The position numbers and the translations under genes were made by a program. From Pseudomonadota bacterium (GTDB taxonomy: Bacteria > Pseudomonadota > Alphaproteobacteria > Rhizobiales > Devosiaceae), in the NCBI GenBank assembly GCA_023431205.1, contig JAEYXQ010000160.1, positions 62,001 to 126,000 on the forward strand: DNA of 64,000 nucleotides, in the 5' to 3' direction. A model generated the notes under the pieces. The model did no database searches, was not told where the DNA came from, and saw nothing but the letters and a program-made list of their open reading frames with translations. Shown in pieces: positions 49,917-59,928 of the stretch (positions are counted from its first letter, which is position 1; the number at the start of each line of letters is the position of its first letter).

Positions 49917-50303
49917 ATGCCATCCACACGCATTGAAACGCCCAGCGGCTGGCTGGGAGAGCGGCGCCGGGACTTCGTCGAGGCGGTGCAGCGGGCGCTG
50001 GTGCGCGGCATCCTCATCCCGGAGGGTGATCGTTCCATCCGGCTGTTCGAGGTGGACGAGGAAGCGATCATCACGCCGCCCCAGGCCGGGCCGCGCTACA
50101 CGGTGATCGAGATCACGCTGTTTGCCGGCCGCAGCATCGAGGCCAAGCGCCGGCTCTATGCCGCGCTCGCGGAGGAACTGGCGCCGTTCGGGCTCGAAGC
50201 ACGCGACATCAAGACCATCCTGGTGGAGGTGGCTCGCGAGAACTGGGGGCTGCGCGGGCTGCCCGCCAGCGAGATCGAGCTGGGGTTCAAGGTCGACGTC
50301 TAG
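49917..50303 (+). CDS. Tautomerase family protein, 128 aa
   Basis: ATG 49917 follows GGGGAGGGGAGGA. Removal of Met would expose Pro2, the catalytic base of tautomerases. The pattern VQRALVRGILIPEGDRSIRL, VIEITLFAGRSIEAKRRLY and VEVARENWGLRG matches the Tautomerase_2 group (about 130 residues, two beta-alpha-beta units). The substrate is unknown. It lies between gyrA and coaD, 62 bp before the latter, and may share its transcript. Confidence 0.82.
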   Translation: MPSTRIETPSGWLGERRRDFVEAVQRALVRGILIPEGDRSIRLFEVDEEAIITPPQAGPRYTVIEITLFAGRSIEAKRRLYAALAEELAPFGLEARDIKTILVEVARENWGLRGLPASEIELGFKVDV

Positions 50304-50365
50304 CCGGGTTGCACCGTGCCGGTGGCCGTGACAAGAACGTCTGCAAGAACAATGGGGAGGCAGGC

Positions 50366-50863
50366 ATGACACGGCTCGTCGGCTTTTATCCGGGGTCGTT
50401 CGACCCGCTCACCAACGGCCATCTCGACGTCATCGAGCGCGCCTGCAAGCTGGTGGACACGCTGGTGGTGGCGGTCGGGATCAACGCCACCAAGAAGAAT
50501 GCGCTGTTCAGCCACGAAGACCGCATCGCGATCCTCAACCAGGTGCTGCCGGCGATCGGCAAGCGCACCGAGACCGAGTTCCGGATCGTCGATTTCTCGG
50601 GCCTGATGGTGGCGGCGGCGCGCGAGCATGGCGCCAAGCTGATCATCCGCGGTCTCAGGGACACCACCGACTACAATTACGAGATGCAGATGGTGGGCAT
50701 GAACGCCCAGATGGCACCGGACCTGCAGACGGTGTTTCTGCCCTCGAGCCCGCCGGTGCGGCATATCTCGGCCACATTGGTGCGGCAGATCGCGGAAATG
50801 GGCGGCGACATCTCCGCCTTCGTTCCACCGATCGTGCTCAAGGCTCTCAGTTCCGGAAAATGA
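50366..50863 (+). CDS. coaD: Phosphopantetheine adenylyltransferase, 165 aa
   Basis: CoaD makes dephospho-CoA from 4'-phosphopantetheine and ATP. The nucleotidyltransferase motif is YPGSFDPLTNGHLDVIERA near the N-terminus and the C-terminal motif is HISATLVRQIAEMGGD (usually ISSTxVR). GLRDTTDYNYEMQM is also conserved. ATG 50366 with GGGGAGG upstream is the start. The stop overlaps the next ATG by 4 bp (ATGA). Confidence 0.96.
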   Translation: MTRLVGFYPGSFDPLTNGHLDVIERACKLVDTLVVAVGINATKKNALFSHEDRIAILNQVLPAIGKRTETEFRIVDFSGLMVAAAREHGAKLIIRGLRDTTDYNYEMQMVGMNAQMAPDLQTVFLPSSPPVRHISATLVRQIAEMGGDISAFVPPIVLKALSSGK

Positions 50864-51453
50864 CCGTGATTACCCGCCGTCTGTTCAACACCCTCGTCGT
50901 GGGCGCCGCTGCGCTTGCCGCTTCTTCCACCATCGCAACCGCGCAGGAGGGCAAGCCGCACCTGATCCTGACCCTGCCTGAGGGCGAGGTGGTCATCGAA
51001 CTGCTGCCGCAGCTTGCGCCCAAGCACGTCGAGCGCGTCGTGACGCTGACGGAGCAGGGCGCCTATGACGGCGTGGTGTTCCACCGCGTGATCGAAGGCT
51101 TTATGGCTCAGACCGGCGACGTGGCGTACGGCAAGAGCGGTTCGCCCGAGTTCAACCTGGCCCGCGCCGGCACCGGTGGCTCCGACCTGCCCGACGTCGA
51201 GGCCGAGTTCAACAGCGAGAGCTTCCAGCGCGGCGTCCTCGGCGCGGCCCGGTCGCAAAACCCCAACAGCTTCAACTCGCAGTTCTTCATCACCACCGCG
51301 GATGCCAGCTTCCTGGACGGCCAGTACACCGTGTTCGGCAAGGTTGTCTCAGGCATGGAAGCGGTCGACGCGCTGCCCAAGGGCTCCAAGGGTAACAACG
51401 GCGCGGTGGAGAATCCCGGCGCCATCCAGTCGGCGCGGATCGAATACCGCTGA
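50860..51453 (+). CDS. Exported cyclophilin-type peptidylprolyl isomerase, 197 aa
   Basis: A signal peptide (MTVITRRLFNTLVVGAAALA, cleavage near residue 28) precedes a complete cyclophilin domain: VVFHRVIEGFMAQTGD, then GVLGAARSQNPNSFNSQFFI and FLDGQYTVFGKV. The active-site Arg and Gln (FHRVI, FMAQTGD) are present. It should help protein folding in the periplasm. It is translationally coupled to coaD and followed by a second, cytoplasmic cyclophilin. Confidence 0.92.
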   Translation: MTVITRRLFNTLVVGAAALAASSTIATAQEGKPHLILTLPEGEVVIELLPQLAPKHVERVVTLTEQGAYDGVVFHRVIEGFMAQTGDVAYGKSGSPEFNLARAGTGGSDLPDVEAEFNSESFQRGVLGAARSQNPNSFNSQFFITTADASFLDGQYTVFGKVVSGMEAVDALPKGSKGNNGAVENPGAIQSARIEYR

Positions 51454-51539
51454 CCTGCCGCCAGGCGGCGCTTTGACTTGCGCCGCTCCGCCGATCCCCT
51501 TACATCCGCCCGATCTTCCTCAAGCGAAAGACCTCAGCC

Positions 51540-52052
51540 ATGGCCTATGCCGATCCCGAGAACACCCTCGTCATCGAGACCACCAAGGGCCGCGTCGTCA
51601 TCGAGATGCGCCCCGACCTGGCGCCGAACCATGTCGCGCACATCAAGAAGCTGGCCCGCGAAGGCGCCTATGACGGCGTGGTGTTCCATCGCGTGATCGA
51701 CGGCTTCATGGCCCAGACCGGCGACGTGAAGTTCGGCAATTCCAACCTGCCCGAGTTCAACCCGGGTCGCGCCGGCACCGGCGGCTCCAAGTACGACGAT
51801 CTGGCCCAGGAATTCAGTGCCGAGCCGCATGTGCGCGGTACCGCCTCCATGGCCCGCGCGCAGAACCCGAACAGCGCCAACTCGCAGTTCTTCATCTGCT
51901 TCGAAGACGCCCGGTTCCTGGATCGCCAGTACACGGTGTGGGGCAAGGTGACCGAGGGCATGGAGAATGTCGACCAGATCAAGCGCGGCGAGCCGGTGGT
52001 CAATCCCGACAAGATGGTGTCGGTGAAGGTAGCGGCGGACATCGCCGAGTAA
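51540..52052 (+). CDS. ppiB: Cytoplasmic cyclophilin-type peptidylprolyl isomerase, 170 aa
   Basis: There is no signal peptide (MAYADPENTLVIETTKGRVV). The cyclophilin core is complete: VVFHRVIDGFMAQTGDVKFG, TASMARAQNPNSANSQFFIC and FLDRQYTVWGKV. It resembles the exported paralogue 86 bp upstream, so the pair arose by duplication with one copy keeping an export signal. The tail (KVAADIAE) is typical of PpiB. A strong terminator follows. Confidence 0.92.
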   Translation: MAYADPENTLVIETTKGRVVIEMRPDLAPNHVAHIKKLAREGAYDGVVFHRVIDGFMAQTGDVKFGNSNLPEFNPGRAGTGGSKYDDLAQEFSAEPHVRGTASMARAQNPNSANSQFFICFEDARFLDRQYTVWGKVTEGMENVDQIKRGEPVVNPDKMVSVKVAADIAE

Positions 52053-52059
52053 GTTCAAG

Positions 52060-52084
52060 GGCCGGCGGTGACGCCGGCCTTTTC
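52060..52084 (+). terminator. Terminator of the cyclophilin operon
   Basis: GGCCGGCG-GTGA-CGCCGGCC (52060-52079) is a perfect 8-bp stem with a GNRA-type loop, followed by TTTTCC. Confidence 0.88.
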
Positions 52085-52100
52085 CTTGGTGCTTCATAGA

Positions 52101-52179
52101 CCTCATGGTGAGCTTGTCGAACCACCAGGTCGGTAACACGGTGGCCGCGACCTCCTCCTTCGACAGGCTCAGGATGAGG
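52101..52179. repeat. REPIN-like element, copy 2 (79 bp)
   Basis: Arms at 52101-52129 (TGGT/ACCA stem class) and 52151-52179 (TCCT/AGGA class) enclose a 21-bp spacer. The spacer is similar to those of copies 1 and 3 when read in reverse. It lies between the convergent ppiB and uvsE genes. Confidence 0.85.
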
Positions 52180-52198
52180 TCTTCCGCGGTGTCGGGTT

Positions 52199-53230
52199 CT
52201 ACTCCGCTGCCAGCAACCCGGCCTCCTCGGCCTCCAGTTGCGCCTGCGCCGCCACCCCGAGCCCGAAGCGTGCGGCAATGTCCGGGGCATAGCGCACCAG
52301 GTCGGGCCTGAGCTTGATCAGCGCCAGATCCTTGACCTTGGCTTCGAGCATCACGTCGAACACTAGCCCCTCCGCCTGGCGCATGAAGCCGATGAACTCG
52401 AAGGGCTGCACGAAGTCGGCGTGACCGGTCCATACCGGGGCGGCATTCACCGTCACCGCCTTGCAGGTCTTGCGGTCCTTGCGGACCAACTGGCGGAGTT
52501 CGGTACGCGGCGAGGAGAAGTGCACCTTCGGACGGACATCGTCCGGCCAGGTGGCAAGGATTGCCTCAAGGGTAGGGCGCAGTTTGGCCTGTTCGGGGTT
52601 GAAGCACCAGAAGTGCTGGTGATCGAAGATCAGCCGCACGCCGGTGTGCTGGTGGATCCACAGCACATCGGCTGCGGAGAAGCGCAGATCGTCGTGTTCC
52701 AGCACCAGTCGGCGCCGCACCGGTTCGGGCAGGGTTGCCCAGGTCTCGACCCAGCGCCGCCGTGCGGCGTCGCGATCGTCGTAGACCCCGCCCACATGGG
52801 TCACCACCACAGCTTCCGGACCCAGCCCCATCAGGTCGAGCATCTCGGACTGCGAGGTCAGGTCCCAGATGCTCTTCTTCACCAGCACCGGATCGGGGCT
52901 GTTGAGCACGATGAACTGGCTGGGGTGGAAGGAGAGCCGCAGGCCCTGCTGCCGGGCACGTGCACCGATGGCGGCGAGTTCGGATGCGCTCTCCCGCACC
53001 ATGCCGTGGAATTCCGGCATGTCCGGGTGGGTGGCGTAGGGCGCCAGGTCCGACGACATGCGGTACATGTTGATCCGGTGCGCCGCCAGGTAGTCGAAGA
53101 TGGCGTCGAGATAGCCGAGCGACACCTTGAGGTGCGGCTTGCTCGTGGCGCGGCGGGCGTCGTTGCTCTTGAGGTCCGGGTTGCCCAGGATCTTGACTGG
53201 CACCCCGAGCCGAAGCGGCGAATGGTCCAT
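52199..53230 (-). CDS. uvsE: UV damage endonuclease UvsE, 343 aa
   Basis: This TIM-barrel endonuclease cuts 5' of UV photoproducts independently of UvrABC. Family motifs are present: RMSSDLAPYATHPD, LSFHPSQFIVLNSP, THVGGVYDDRDAA, LEHDDLRFSAADVL, FDHQHFWC and KVHFSSPRTE. They supply the His, Glu and Asp metal ligands. The C-terminal 20 residues are an Ala/Glu-rich extension. It diverges from queA, with 107 bp between the start codons. Confidence 0.93.
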   Translation of the reverse strand: MDHSPLRLGVPVKILGNPDLKSNDARRATSKPHLKVSLGYLDAIFDYLAAHRINMYRMSSDLAPYATHPDMPEFHGMVRESASELAAIGARARQQGLRLSFHPSQFIVLNSPDPVLVKKSIWDLTSQSEMLDLMGLGPEAVVVTHVGGVYDDRDAARRRWVETWATLPEPVRRRLVLEHDDLRFSAADVLWIHQHTGVRLIFDHQHFWCFNPEQAKLRPTLEAILATWPDDVRPKVHFSSPRTELRQLVRKDRKTCKAVTVNAAPVWTGHADFVQPFEFIGFMRQAEGLVFDVMLEAKVKDLALIKLRPDLVRYAPDIAARFGLGVAAQAQLEAEEAGLLAAE

Positions 53231-53287
53231 GATTGTCTCCGTCGGGCAGGAATGCCGCCGCGCCTCGGGCGTTCCCGCATGGCCGGG

Positions 53288-53313
53288 CCCCGCAGGAGTC
53301 GGTTCCTGCGGGG
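53288..53313. other. Hairpin upstream of queA
   Basis: CCCCGCAGGA-GTCGGT-TCCTGCGGGG is a perfect 10-bp stem with a 6-nt loop, 24 bp before the queA start. No T-run follows. It may be a leader structure or a spacer between the divergent genes; it does not look like a preQ1 riboswitch. Confidence 0.4.
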
Positions 53314-53337
53314 CGGGGGAAGTGCTAACCAGCAGCC

Positions 53338-54405
53338 ATGCGTGTTTCCGAATTCGACTTCGAACTTCCCGAGAGCCTCATTGCCCTGCACCCGGCCGAG
53401 CCGCGCGATTCCGCGCGCCTGCTGGTGGTCGATCCGGTCAAGGGGCTGTCCGACGGGCATATTCCGGACCTGAAGACCCTGCTGCGCCCCGGTGACGTGC
53501 TGGTGGTCAACGACACCCGCGTGTTGCCGGCGGAACTGAGCGGCACCCGCATCCGCGGCGAGATCCGCGCCGGCGTTTCGTTCAACCTCCACAAGCGCGT
53601 CGACGCCCATACCTGGCGCGCTTTCGCCCGCCCGGCCAAGAAGCTGCACGTGCTCGACGATCTCGAACTCGGCGGCACCCATGGCGAGCCGCTCAAGGCG
53701 CGGGTCGCCGGCAAGGGCGAGACCGGCGAGGTGACCCTCGAGTTCGAGCTCGGGGGCGCCCAGCTCGACGAGGCGATCAAGGCCCATGGCGCCATGCCGC
53801 TGCCGCCCTATATCGGGGCCAAGCGCGGCATCGAAGAGCGCGACAAGACCGACTACCAGACGGTCTACGCCGCCGAGGACGGCGCCGTTGCAGCGCCCAC
53901 CGCCGGGCTGCATTTCACCGAACGGCTGCTGCAGGAGCTCAGCGACATGGAGGTCGCCATCGAGCGGGTGACGCTGCATGTGGGGGCAGGGACCTTCCTG
54001 CCGATGAAGGTGGACGACACCGAAGACCACATCATGCATTCGGAATGGGGCGAGATCGACCAGGCGACGGTGGAGCGCATCAATGCCCGCCGCGCCGCCG
54101 GCGGGCGCGTCGTTGCCGTGGGCACCACCAGCCTGCGCCTGCTCGAAACCGCCTCCCGCACCACCGGCACGCTCGAACCCTTTGTCGGGGACACCGACAT
54201 CTTCATCACCCCCGGCTTCCGCTTCCGCACCGCCGACCTGTTGATGACCAACTTCCACCTGCCGAAGTCGACGCTGTTCATGCTGGTCAGCGCCTTTTCA
54301 GGCCTTGAGGTCATGAAGAACGCCTACGCCCACGCGATACGCGAGGGTTACCGGTTCTATTCCTATGGCGACTCTTCCCTGCTGATCCGGGCGGAGCAGG
54401 ACTAG
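53338..54405 (+). CDS. queA: tRNA preQ1(34) S-adenosylmethionine ribosyltransferase-isomerase, 355 aa
   Basis: QueA adds the ribosyl group of SAM to preQ1-modified tRNA, the penultimate route to queuosine. Typical blocks are [66 protein letters not shown] and [15 protein letters not shown]. The length is standard. tgt follows after 52 bp in the same direction, so the two queuosine genes form an operon. Confidence 0.96.
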   Translation: MRVSEFDFELPESLIALHPAEPRDSARLLVVDPVKGLSDGHIPDLKTLLRPGDVLVVNDTRVLPAELSGTRIRGEIRAGVSFNLHKRVDAHTWRAFARPAKKLHVLDDLELGGTHGEPLKARVAGKGETGEVTLEFELGGAQLDEAIKAHGAMPLPPYIGAKRGIEERDKTDYQTVYAAEDGAVAAPTAGLHFTERLLQELSDMEVAIERVTLHVGAGTFLPMKVDDTEDHIMHSEWGEIDQATVERINARRAAGGRVVAVGTTSLRLLETASRTTGTLEPFVGDTDIFITPGFRFRTADLLMTNFHLPKSTLFMLVSAFSGLEVMKNAYAHAIREGYRFYSYGDSSLLIRAEQD

Positions 54406-54457
54406 GGGCGACGGCAGCCCTTGCGCTGGCGGCAGCCCACCCACTACAACCCCGGCC

Positions 54458-55585
54458 ATGAAACAAGTCGCCTTCACCCTTTCCGCCACTGACGGCATGG
54501 CGCGTCGTGGCCGCATCGACACGCCGCGCGGCGAGATCAACACGCCGGCCTTCATGCCCGTCGGCACCGCCGGCACGGTCAAGGCGATGTATCCCGAACA
54601 GGTGCGCGAGACCGGTGCGGATATCCTGCTCGGCAACACCTATCACCTGATGCTGCGGCCCGGTGCCGAGCGGGTGGCCTCGCTGGGCGGCCTCCATACC
54701 TTCATGAACTGGGAGCGCCCGATCCTCACCGACAGCGGCGGCTTCCAGGTGATGTCGCTCGCCAAGCTCCGCAAGCTCACCGAGAAGGGTGTCACCTTCA
54801 AGTCACACATCGACGGCTCGGCCTATGAGCTGACGCCGGAACGTTCGATCGAGATCCAGACGCTGCTCGACAGCGACATAATCATGCAGCTCGACGAGTG
54901 CATCGCCTTGCCAGCCGAGCGCAAGGAGATGGAGCGGGCGATGGAGCTGTCGCTGCGCTGGGCCGACCGCTCCAGGACGGCGTTCAACAACCAGCCGAAC
55001 CGCGCCGTGTTCGGCATCGTCCAGGGCGGCGACGACCCGGAATTGCGGGCCCGGTCGGCAGCGGGACTCAAGTCCATCGGCTTTGATGGCTATGCCGTGG
55101 GCGGCCTTGCCGTTGGCGAGCCGCAGGAGGTGATGTTCCGGGTGTTGTCGGAGATCACGCCGGAGCTGCCGCAGGACCGTCCCCGCTACCTGATGGGCGT
55201 GGGCAAGCCGGATGACATCCTCGGCGGGATCGAGCGCGGCATCGACATGTTCGACTGCGTGCATCCGACCCGCGCCGGGCGGCATGGCCATGCCTATACC
55301 CGCTTCGGGGTCATCAACCTCAAGAATGCCCGTCACAGGGACGACCATCGCCCGCTTGACGCGGAGTCGCCGAACCCGAACTGCCGGCGCTGGAGCCGCG
55401 CCTACCTTCATCATCTCGTCAAAAGCGAGGAGATATTGGGGGCCATGGTGCTTTCGCAGATCAACCTCAGCTATTATCAAGAGCTGACGGCTGGGGCGCG
55501 TGCCGCCATCGAGGCAGGCCGGATCAACGATTTTGCGGCAGAGACGCGGTCGGCATGGGCCGCCGGCGACCTGCCTGCGCTGTAA
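54458..55585 (+). CDS. tgt: tRNA-guanine transglycosylase, 375 aa
   Basis: Tgt swaps guanine 34 for preQ1 in tRNAs with GUN anticodons. The catalytic aspartates lie in [13 protein letters not shown] (near 90) and [13 protein letters not shown] with preceding MFDC (near 265). [11 protein letters not shown] and [10 protein letters not shown] are substrate loops. The four zinc ligands are only partly seen: the C-P-x-C-x-C motif reads N-P-N-C near residue 308 with a shortened following segment ([11 protein letters not shown]). It is the second gene of the queA-tgt operon. Confidence 0.95.
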   Translation: MKQVAFTLSATDGMARRGRIDTPRGEINTPAFMPVGTAGTVKAMYPEQVRETGADILLGNTYHLMLRPGAERVASLGGLHTFMNWERPILTDSGGFQVMSLAKLRKLTEKGVTFKSHIDGSAYELTPERSIEIQTLLDSDIIMQLDECIALPAERKEMERAMELSLRWADRSRTAFNNQPNRAVFGIVQGGDDPELRARSAAGLKSIGFDGYAVGGLAVGEPQEVMFRVLSEITPELPQDRPRYLMGVGKPDDILGGIERGIDMFDCVHPTRAGRHGHAYTRFGVINLKNARHRDDHRPLDAESPNPNCRRWSRAYLHHLVKSEEILGAMVLSQINLSYYQELTAGARAAIEAGRINDFAAETRSAWAAGDLPAL

Positions 55586-55598
55586 GAGGGAAGACGTC

Positions 55599-57248
55599 AT
55601 GGCCAAGGGCTCGCGCGGGGAGGTGCTCAACCCGCTGACCAAGCATCGCAAGCGCATCAGCGACATCACCATGCGCGAAATGTTCGCGCTCGACCCGAAC
55701 CGCTTCCAGCGGTTCTCGGCCACCGGCGCCGGGATCCTGCTCGACTACAGCAAGAACCGCATCGACGAAGACGTCATGGAAGCGCTGTTCGAGTTGGCGC
55801 GCGCCGCCGGTGTCGAGGAGCGGCGGGTGCAGATGTGCGAAGGCGAGCACATCAACATCACCGAGGATCGCGCGGTGATGCACATGGCGCTGCGCTACCA
55901 GGGCGACAAGCCGGTCACCGTCGACGGCAAGGACGTGATGCCGGACGTCCGCGGCGTGCTAGCCGCCATCGAGGCCTACTCGAACGGCGTCCGCGACGGC
56001 TCCATCCGCACCCACACCGGCGAGACTTTCACCGACATCGTCAATATCGGCATCGGCGGCTCCGACCTCGGTCCGGTGATGGTGACGCTGGCGCTCGAGC
56101 CCTACACCCGCCCGGACCTGCGCGCGCACTACGTGTCGAACGTCGATGGCGCGCACATCCACGACATCCTCAAGCGCCTCGACCCAAGGCGGACGCTGTT
56201 CATCGTCGCCTCCAAGACCTTCACCACCGACGAGACCATGACCAACGCCCACTCGGCGCGGAAGTGGCTGGCCGACGCGGTGGGTGAGGAGGCGGTGCCG
56301 AGCCACTTCGCGGCAGTGTCGACCAATATCGCCGCCTGCGCCCAGTTCGGCATCCGCGAAGACCGCATCTTCGGCTTCTGGGACTGGGTCGGCGGCCGCT
56401 ATTCGGTGTGGTCGGCCATCGGCCTGCCGGTGGCGCTGGCGGTCGGCTACGACAACTTCGCCGCCTTCCTGCGCGGTGCCGATGCCATGGATCGGCACTT
56501 CCTCGAGACCCCGCTGGAAGACAATCTGCCGGTGATCATGGCGCTGCTCGGCGTCTGGTACCGCAACGCCTGGGGCTTCTCCACTCACGCGGTGCTGCCC
56601 TACGACCAGCGCCTCAGCCGCTTCGCGGCCTACCTGCAGCAGCAGGACATGGAATCCAACGGCAAGTCGGTGACGCTGGGCGGCAAGGCCGTCGAATGGT
56701 CGACCGGGCCGATCGTCTGGGGCGAGCCGGGCACCAATGGCCAGCACGCCTTCTATCAGCTGATCCACCAGGGCACCGACGTCATCCCCTGCGATTTCCT
56801 GATCGCCGCCCGCCCGCACGAGAACCTGCCGCCGCACCACGACAAGCTGGTCGCCAACGTGCTGGCGCAGTCCGAGGCGCTGATGCTGGGCAAGACCAAG
56901 GCCGAAGTGGTCGAGGAACTGAAGGCGCAGGGCCTCGGCAAGGACGAGATCAAGGAACTGGCGCCGCACAAGGTGTTCCCCGGCAACCGTCCGTCCAACA
57001 CGCTGTTCTACCCGCAGCTCACCCCCGAGACGCTCGGCTCGCTGGTGGCGCTCTACGAGCATAAGGTGTTCGTGCAGGGCGTCATCTGGAACGTGAACTC
57101 CTACGACCAGTGGGGCGTTGAGCTCGGCAAGCAGTTGGCCAAGGCGCTGCTCCCCAAGGTTCAGGGCGAATCCGGCACCGAAGGGCACGACAGCTCCACC
57201 CGGGGGCTGGTCGGCTACTACCTTGCCAACAGGGGACCGGCGGCGTGA
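55599..57248 (+). CDS. pgi: Glucose-6-phosphate isomerase, 549 aa
   Basis: Pgi interconverts glucose- and fructose-6-phosphate. ATG 55599 with AAGAGGGAAG upstream is the start; the frame is open further upstream inside tgt. Signatures: [30 protein letters not shown] and [15 protein letters not shown], the catalytic E in [15 protein letters not shown], and [17 protein letters not shown] near the C-terminus. The stop overlaps the next start by 4 bp. Confidence 0.97.
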   Translation: MAKGSRGEVLNPLTKHRKRISDITMREMFALDPNRFQRFSATGAGILLDYSKNRIDEDVMEALFELARAAGVEERRVQMCEGEHINITEDRAVMHMALRYQGDKPVTVDGKDVMPDVRGVLAAIEAYSNGVRDGSIRTHTGETFTDIVNIGIGGSDLGPVMVTLALEPYTRPDLRAHYVSNVDGAHIHDILKRLDPRRTLFIVASKTFTTDETMTNAHSARKWLADAVGEEAVPSHFAAVSTNIAACAQFGIREDRIFGFWDWVGGRYSVWSAIGLPVALAVGYDNFAAFLRGADAMDRHFLETPLEDNLPVIMALLGVWYRNAWGFSTHAVLPYDQRLSRFAAYLQQQDMESNGKSVTLGGKAVEWSTGPIVWGEPGTNGQHAFYQLIHQGTDVIPCDFLIAARPHENLPPHHDKLVANVLAQSEALMLGKTKAEVVEELKAQGLGKDEIKELAPHKVFPGNRPSNTLFYPQLTPETLGSLVALYEHKVFVQGVIWNVNSYDQWGVELGKQLAKALLPKVQGESGTEGHDSSTRGLVGYYLANRGPAA

Positions 57249-58003
57249 CAATCACCACCGAGGAACAACTCGAAAAGCTCAAGGCCATCGGCCGCATCTG
57301 CGCCATCGTGCGCGATGCGATGGCCGAAGCCATGCGCCCGGGCATGACCACGGCGGAGCTGGACGACCTCGGACGCGTGCTGCTCGAGCAGCACGGCGCG
57401 CGCTCGGCGCCGATCCTCACCTATGACTTTCCCGGGCACACCTGCATCTCGGTGAACGAGGAGATCGCGCACGGCATACCGGGCGACCGCGTGCTCGCGG
57501 CCGGCGATCTCGTCAACATCGACGTTTCTGCCGAAAAGGATGGCGTGTTTGCCGACACCGGCGCTTCCTTTGTGCTCGGAGGCGGCAACGGACGGCTCGA
57601 AGCGCTCTGCCGCGATGGCAAGAAGGCGATGTGGGCCGGCATCCGCGCCGTGAAGGCCGGCGCACCCTTCGCCGACATCGGCGACGCCATCGGCAAGGTC
57701 GCAAAGAAGGGCGGCTATACGCTGATCCGCAATCTCGCCAGCCATGGCGTCGGCGACAGCCTCCACGACGAGCCGGGCGAGATCCCGACCTGGCCGGACC
57801 GGTCCGAGCGCCGGCGCATCGACAACGGGCTGGTGTTCACCATCGAGCCGTTCCTGTCGATGGGCGGCCGCATGGCCGACCAGAAGTCGGACGACGACGA
57901 GTGGACGCTGGTGAGCCGGCCGCCGGCCCCGTGCGTGCAGTACGAGCACACGGTGGTGGCAACGCCCCGCGGCGCCGTGGTGGTGACGCTGGCGGCGGCC
58001 TAG
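57245..58003 (+). CDS. map: Type I methionine aminopeptidase, 252 aa
   Basis: GTG 57245 overlaps the pgi stop. The pita-bread metal ligands are present: D in [16 protein letters not shown] (two aspartates), H in [13 protein letters not shown] in VFTIEPF and E in QYEHTVV. It removes the initiator Met from proteins with small second residues. Its usual secY or rpsB neighbours are absent, and it differs in details from housekeeping MetAPs ([18 protein letters not shown]), so it may be a second copy. Confidence 0.93.
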   Translation: MTITTEEQLEKLKAIGRICAIVRDAMAEAMRPGMTTAELDDLGRVLLEQHGARSAPILTYDFPGHTCISVNEEIAHGIPGDRVLAAGDLVNIDVSAEKDGVFADTGASFVLGGGNGRLEALCRDGKKAMWAGIRAVKAGAPFADIGDAIGKVAKKGGYTLIRNLASHGVGDSLHDEPGEIPTWPDRSERRRIDNGLVFTIEPFLSMGGRMADQKSDDDEWTLVSRPPAPCVQYEHTVVATPRGAVVVTLAAA

Positions 58004-58527
58004 AGCCAGACCAGCAGCACCGGCCCGAGCAGGACCGCCGCCACGCCGACGACGAACCGCAGATTACCGAGCTGGCGCAGGCTGCCGACGCTGAGCCAGG
58101 TGGACAGCACGACGAAGCCGGCCAGCGCGATCAGCGCCGGGGCCAGTGCGTTCAGCACGATGGGCGTGTTCTCGTTGAGCTGCAGGTAGATCATGTGCCC
58201 GCCGGCAAAGCCGATCAGGGCGGTGATCACCACGGTCACGGCCTTGGCCGCGATCAGCAGTGCACTGTCGATGGTGTGGCTGGCCAGCAGCAACGCGATG
58301 CCCGTGGCTGTGACATGGACGGCGGACAGGGTGGGGAACACGCGGCTGTCGATCAGCGCCGGCACCAGTTCGGGCGGCGCCTGCAGGGGCAGGGCACCGA
58401 TCATCGGCAGGTTGGCCCCGTACTGGGCCAACAGGAAGATGACGTAGAGCATGACCAGCGTGCCGGCGGCAAAGACCAGTGCCGTCGCGACGAGCACCTT
58501 CAGCAGGTCTATCGTATCCTGTGACAC
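58000..58527 (-). CDS. Four-helix membrane protein, 175 aa
   Basis: The start is GTG 58527. Four hydrophobic segments are clear (about 9-34, 72-96, 122-144 and 152-174), separated by short loops; the first loop contains ALPLQAPPELVPALIDSRVF. No family is recognised. It overlaps the map stop by 4 bp in convergent orientation. Nothing in the neighbours suggests a function. Confidence 0.7.
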   Translation of the reverse strand: MSQDTIDLLKVLVATALVFAAGTLVMLYVIFLLAQYGANLPMIGALPLQAPPELVPALIDSRVFPTLSAVHVTATGIALLLASHTIDSALLIAAKAVTVVITALIGFAGGHMIYLQLNENTPIVLNALAPALIALAGFVVLSTWLSVGSLRQLGNLRFVVGVAAVLLGPVLLVWL

Positions 58528-58866
58528 AGGCTGCGTCCCCGTACGCCAGTTCCCTCCGCCGCACTTATGGCTGCGGTGCAGCGATTCTCCTAGCGTGGGC
58601 CAAACGGAGCGCTGCTGCGCGGGCGCTGACCGACGCCGATGCTGCGGCGCACGCGCACGGGCTTGCGGAACTCTTCGGAGAGTTCGCCGGCATCAGCCCG
58701 GTAGTCGAGCTCGGCATAAGGGTCGGGGTCGTGACAAGTCTGCGGCATGAAACTTCGGCGAGGGACGAACGCTGCGTATCGGCGATTGCCGGTCGCGCCG
58801 TCAAGCAATCCGCCTGGGCAGCAGCCTTGCATTGTCGGACCGGCAGCGGATGTGGTGGAAATGGAG
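58528..58866. other. Gap between the membrane-protein gene and tRNA-Lys
   Basis: The only candidate gene in this 339-bp stretch is a 52-codon frame on the minus strand at 58590-58748, listed separately. No repeat or terminator was recognised. Confidence 0.45.
58590..58748 (-). CDS. Possible small protein, 52 aa
   Basis: ATG 58748 to the stop at 58590 encodes an acidic first half (CHDPDPYAELDYRADAGEL) and a basic second half (KPVRVRRSIGVGQRPRS). The composition looks protein-like, but there is no good ribosome site and no family is recognised. Confidence 0.3.
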   Translation of the reverse strand: MPQTCHDPDPYAELDYRADAGELSEEFRKPVRVRRSIGVGQRPRSSAPFGPR

Positions 58867-58941
58867 TGGTACGCCGGGCGGGGGTCGAACCCGCGACCAT
58901 TCGATTAAAAGTCGAATGCTCTACCACTGAGCTACCGGCGC
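58867..58941 (-). tRNA. tRNA-Lys (TTT)
   Basis: A 75-nt cloverleaf reads on the minus strand from GCGCCGG (58941-58935) to CCGGCGT-A-CCA (58877-58867). The anticodon arm ATTCGA-CTTTTAA-TCGAAT has anticodon TTT. The T arm GCGGG-TTCGACC-CCCGC is perfect, the first acceptor pair is G-T, and CCA is encoded. Confidence 0.92.
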
Positions 58942-59015
58942 CTGTTGGACGCCTCGGCGTCGCGGCGGAACATATCTTCTCCAACGCCGGTCGAGTCAAC
59001 CGCTATAGCGCCGGT

Positions 59016-59798
59016 TCACTCCACGTCGAGAGGAGCGCCGGCATATGGCTGCGGCGTGCAGGCGATCGCCACCCGCTCAAGGCGCTGGCAGAGCGCGGAG
59101 GCTCCCCCAAGCTCGGCAACAGGTCCGACGACGATGCGCTGGCGCTCGCCCTCTCCCGCGAGGACGGGCGACAGGCCGAGCAATACCGGCCCCAGCTTGA
59201 GCGACAGGTCCTGCCAGGTAGCGAGGGCCTCGGCGGCACTCACCGCCGGCCCGATGGCAACGCCATGGGGTGTCTGGTCGGGAGGGGCCAGCGTTGCCAC
59301 TTCTGCCGCCGGCTTCGGCAATGGTTGCGTGGGTTGCGGCGGAGAGGCTTCCGCCATCGGTCTTTGGCGCACCACCACGGTACCACCGTCGGCTTCGTAG
59401 ACGGTGGCCGGCTCCCGGCCAATTGCGGCCGTGACGTTGCTGCGGTCGATGAGGACGCTGTCCGGCACCGCCTCGAGCAGCTTCGGCATGCTGACTTCCA
59501 GCGCACCGACACGACGCAACACGTCGCTGCCTTGTTGTTCGTTGAGGGCAAAGCGCGCGGCGAGGACGCCGTTCTCGCGCTTGAGGGCCACCGTCTGTTC
59601 GCGCAACTCGGTGACCTGCGCGCGCAGCTGGTCCAGTGTCGGGCCCTGCAGGCGCGACTTGTGCAGCAGGTCGAGCGTGCTGTGCGGCAGCAGTGCGGAA
59701 ACATTGGCGCCGATGACCGCCACCGCGCCGATGACAAGCGCGACTGTTCCCCAAAGGACCACGTCCGATTGCCGGAACTGCTCGGATGCCTTAGCCAA
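59016..59798 (-). CDS. Membrane-anchored coiled-coil protein with SPOR-like C-terminus, 260 aa
   Basis: TTG 59798 gives MAKASEQFRQSDVVLWGTVA; no ATG fits. One transmembrane helix (about 13-37) is followed by a coiled coil (53-105, LDQLRAQVTELREQTVALKR), a proline-rich linker (147-175) and a C-terminal alpha/beta domain (GVAIGPAVSAAEALATWQDL to RIVVGPVAELGGASALCQRL). The last domain has the strand-helix-strand-helix pattern of SPOR domains, so a peptidoglycan or division role is possible but not proven. It diverges from glmU, a gene of peptidoglycan precursor synthesis. Confidence 0.65.
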   Translation of the reverse strand: MAKASEQFRQSDVVLWGTVALVIGAVAVIGANVSALLPHSTLDLLHKSRLQGPTLDQLRAQVTELREQTVALKRENGVLAARFALNEQQGSDVLRRVGALEVSMPKLLEAVPDSVLIDRSNVTAAIGREPATVYEADGGTVVVRQRPMAEASPPQPTQPLPKPAAEVATLAPPDQTPHGVAIGPAVSAAEALATWQDLSLKLGPVLLGLSPVLAGEGERQRIVVGPVAELGGASALCQRLERVAIACTPQPYAGAPLDVE

Positions 59799-59928
59799 GG
59801 TGCTGCTCTCAACGCGGCCGAATCGGGCCTATCGGAGAGACAATGCGGCCGCGGTTAGGGCTTCGCCAACCATGTGCCGCCATAAATTTGTGTATATGCG
59901 CGCCGATACGCAGCGTGCGGAGGGACCC

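Noticed and set aside
53231..53337. A preQ1 riboswitch upstream of queA
   Set aside because: The only structure is a plain 10-bp GC-rich hairpin with no A-rich pseudoknot tail or preQ1 aptamer core.
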